Shown piece by piece: positions 62,813 through 64,000 of a DNA stretch of 64,000 nt. The DNA comes from Kryptolebias marmoratus. Lineage: Eukaryota > Chordata > Actinopteri > Cyprinodontiformes > Rivulidae. The DNA lies in NCBI RefSeq assembly GCF_001649575.2, contig NC_051431.1:19517663-19581662 (forward strand), written 5' to 3'. The notes under the pieces are model-generated. The model made no database searches. It saw only the letters and a list, made by a program, of their open reading frames with translations, and had not been told where the DNA came from. A program made the position numbers and the translations under genes. Numbering within the stretch: position 1 is the stretch's first letter; the number at the start of each line of letters is the position of its first letter.

Positions 62813-63607
62813 GCTCACAGTGGGCTGATGAACCTAAAAGGGTGTGTTTCTCCGAGACATCAGCAGAGAAAGGATGTAAATCACAGTCTTTCCACTCAAA
62901 ACCGGTGTTTGCGGCAGTGACGTCACGAGGTGACACCCATGAATGGAGTGGCCTTTTGACAGACGCAGCCTGCAATCTTCACATCAGCGTAGGAGGTGAG
63001 CCGGCCAATCAGAGGCGAGCACCCATCACTGCACACGCTTATCACCTGCGTACAGCTGCTGCCGCCCCTCTGAGTGAGAGAGTGAAGGAAGAGCAAGAAT
63101 GGATGGTGCATCTAAGACAGATTTGTGTTCCGTCATTGAACATTCATGACTCCTTTCCTTTTTTTCTTTTCTTTCCCGGGTGCACACGTCATTTACGATG
63201 CGTTAAATAAAAATAGAATATATATATCTTTTGGTTCAGGTTGGTGCTGCAACAGTCCAGCTCAAGTTAAAATGTGATTTAGAGTGGAAGTGCTTTGTAG
63301 CTCTTGTGATATGAGAAGGGAAAGAGAACGGGAGGAGAGATAAGCTCAATCTGAATTGATTTTTGTGTTACTTTCTGCTGTACTTGAGTTTCCATAGCAA
63401 CGTGGTCAGGTTCCCTCGGCCTCCTAGGGCAAGTGTAATTGTTGTCTGTTTCTCCCAGCCAAAGTGACTAGTCTTTCCTTTCCTTTCCTTCCATGTTTAG
63501 TATATTGCAGGTGAGATTTCTCTAGTTTTCTTCTGCATTTGCACCAACAACCAAATCATTGACAGACTTCAATGTTCCTCAAGTCATAAAAATACTTTTC
63601 ATTCTCT

Positions 63608-63805
63608 TTACCATTTCTGTTTAAGCTTTGGTTCATGCAGAGGAGAAACAAATGAGCGAGTAGTAGCCGGAGGGGCTTGTGAAACGGCGTTAATTCTACT
63701 GCTCGACAAGTCGCGGATTAACTGCATCATTTCCTGCATGTTAGCCTCTAACCCGGAAATAGCTCCGTCAACGTTGCTGCGCCAGCGTTGTTCGTCTGAG
63801 TTCAT
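63608..63805 (-). pseudogene. truncated gag of a Ty3/gypsy-like LTR retrotransposon
   Basis: Seen on the minus strand: ATG at 63805 opens a 65-codon frame starting MNSDEQRWRSNVDGAISGLE. It continues through MQLIRDLSSSRINAV and SPLHEPKL, then diverges and stops. A methionine-led coiled N-terminus with a following P-rich LHEPKL segment is typical of gag in fish Ty3/gypsy elements. A normal gag is several hundred codons, so this copy is cut off after about 60. No protease, polymerase or integrase sequence follows at lower coordinates. The upstream side (63806-64000) looks like the end of an LTR. A longer in-frame read-through from 63940 exists, but the internal ATG fits the family better. Confidence 0.6.
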
Positions 63806-64000
63806 GTTTGTTTTTGGCCAGATTATTCTGACAAGGCGAGGCTTGGCCGAACTCAAACTCACAACGACACAACAAAGTTTTAAGGATTTTATTGCCAGGA
63901 GATTGGAAGTAAGCTCAAAGTCTGTTATCGTCTCACTCACGTGATTGGCTAGTGGCGGGACCGGAACTGGTAAGTCCTCTCTAGCTGGGTTTAGCGTAGC
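63806..64000 (-). mobile_element. partial LTR and leader of the same retrotransposon
   Basis: On the minus strand this stretch has an AATAAA polyadenylation-type signal (plus-strand TTTATT, 63888-63893). It is followed by a G/T-rich tract and then GAATAATCTGGCCAAAAAC just before the gag ATG. That order (poly-A signal, U5-like tract, leader, gag) is that of an LTR element. The other end of the LTR lies beyond the window. Confidence 0.5.

Larger units (their letters stand above)
50105..64000 (+). other. dscam: dscam intron 3 (partial, more than 13.9 kb)
   Basis: It opens with GTACGA after exon 3. No plus-strand exon resembling the rest of Ig2 (the expected RFLITSTG-type start) was found before the right edge, so the intron continues beyond the window. 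It contains a short inverted-repeat transposon at 52.2 kb, two tetranucleotide arrays, a dense repeat block at 58.0-62.8 kb and the 5' end of a minus-strand LTR element at the edge. Confidence 0.8.

Noticed and set aside
62719..63210. 163-codon plus-strand open frame, the longest in the window
   Set aside because: No recognisable domain. It overlaps the end of a family A repeat and crosses into unrelated sequence, with low-complexity F-rich residues near the end. A chance frame is more likely.
50105..64000. Search for dscam exon 4 (rest of Ig2)
   Set aside because: No plus-strand stretch with an RFLITSTG-like or YNYRC-like reading and flanking AG/GT was found, so the exon was not annotated.

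Overview
The window is animal nuclear DNA, almost certainly from a ray-finned (teleost) fish and probably a percomorph. The evidence is interrupted genes with GT/AG introns, low GC with a CpG-rich patch only at a promoter, many vertebrate-type microsatellites, and relics of fish Tc1-like, hAT-like, foldback and LTR elements. Only two protein-coding genes are supported, and both run off the window. Most of the sequence is intron, intergenic spacer and dead repeats.

Layout: (1) 1-5335 is intron 1 of bace2, which is on the minus strand. (2) 5336-5632 is coding exon 1 of bace2, with a CpG-rich promoter side to about 6.2 kb. (3) About 21 kb of spacer separates the two genes and holds Tc1 relics, several repeat families and microsatellites. 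(4) From about 26.1 kb to 26867 is the probable 5' leader and promoter of dscam, with three short upstream ORFs. Coding exon 1 is 26868-26910 on the plus strand. (5) 26911-48314 is a 21.4 kb first intron. (6) Exon 2 (48315-48632) and exon 3 (49958-50104) encode the first Ig domain and the start of the second. (7) 50105-64000 is the beginning of a long intron 3. Exon 4 is not seen.

The genes: dscam encodes a large neuronal Ig/fibronectin-III adhesion receptor. bace2 encodes a membrane aspartyl protease related to beta-secretase. They are divergent, head-to-head neighbours, as on human chromosome 21q22. This supports both identifications. It suggests ancestral vertebrate synteny and places shared or gene-specific regulatory DNA in the 21 kb between them. 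The two products are not known to act in one pathway.

Repeats: at least ten copies of one family (called A here), with a palindromic end motif and one or two internal units, occur on both strands. A second family (C) is a roughly 0.55-0.66 kb foldback element with long inverted termini. A retroposon-like tail (D) is nested inside a Tc1 relic with a perfect 7-bp target duplication, inside an hAT-like element, and inside a C element. The right edge holds the 5' end of a minus-strand Ty3/gypsy-type LTR element. I found no sign of a novel biological system. The most informative observations are the synteny, the upstream ORFs of dscam, the nested insertions and the architecture of families A, B and C.
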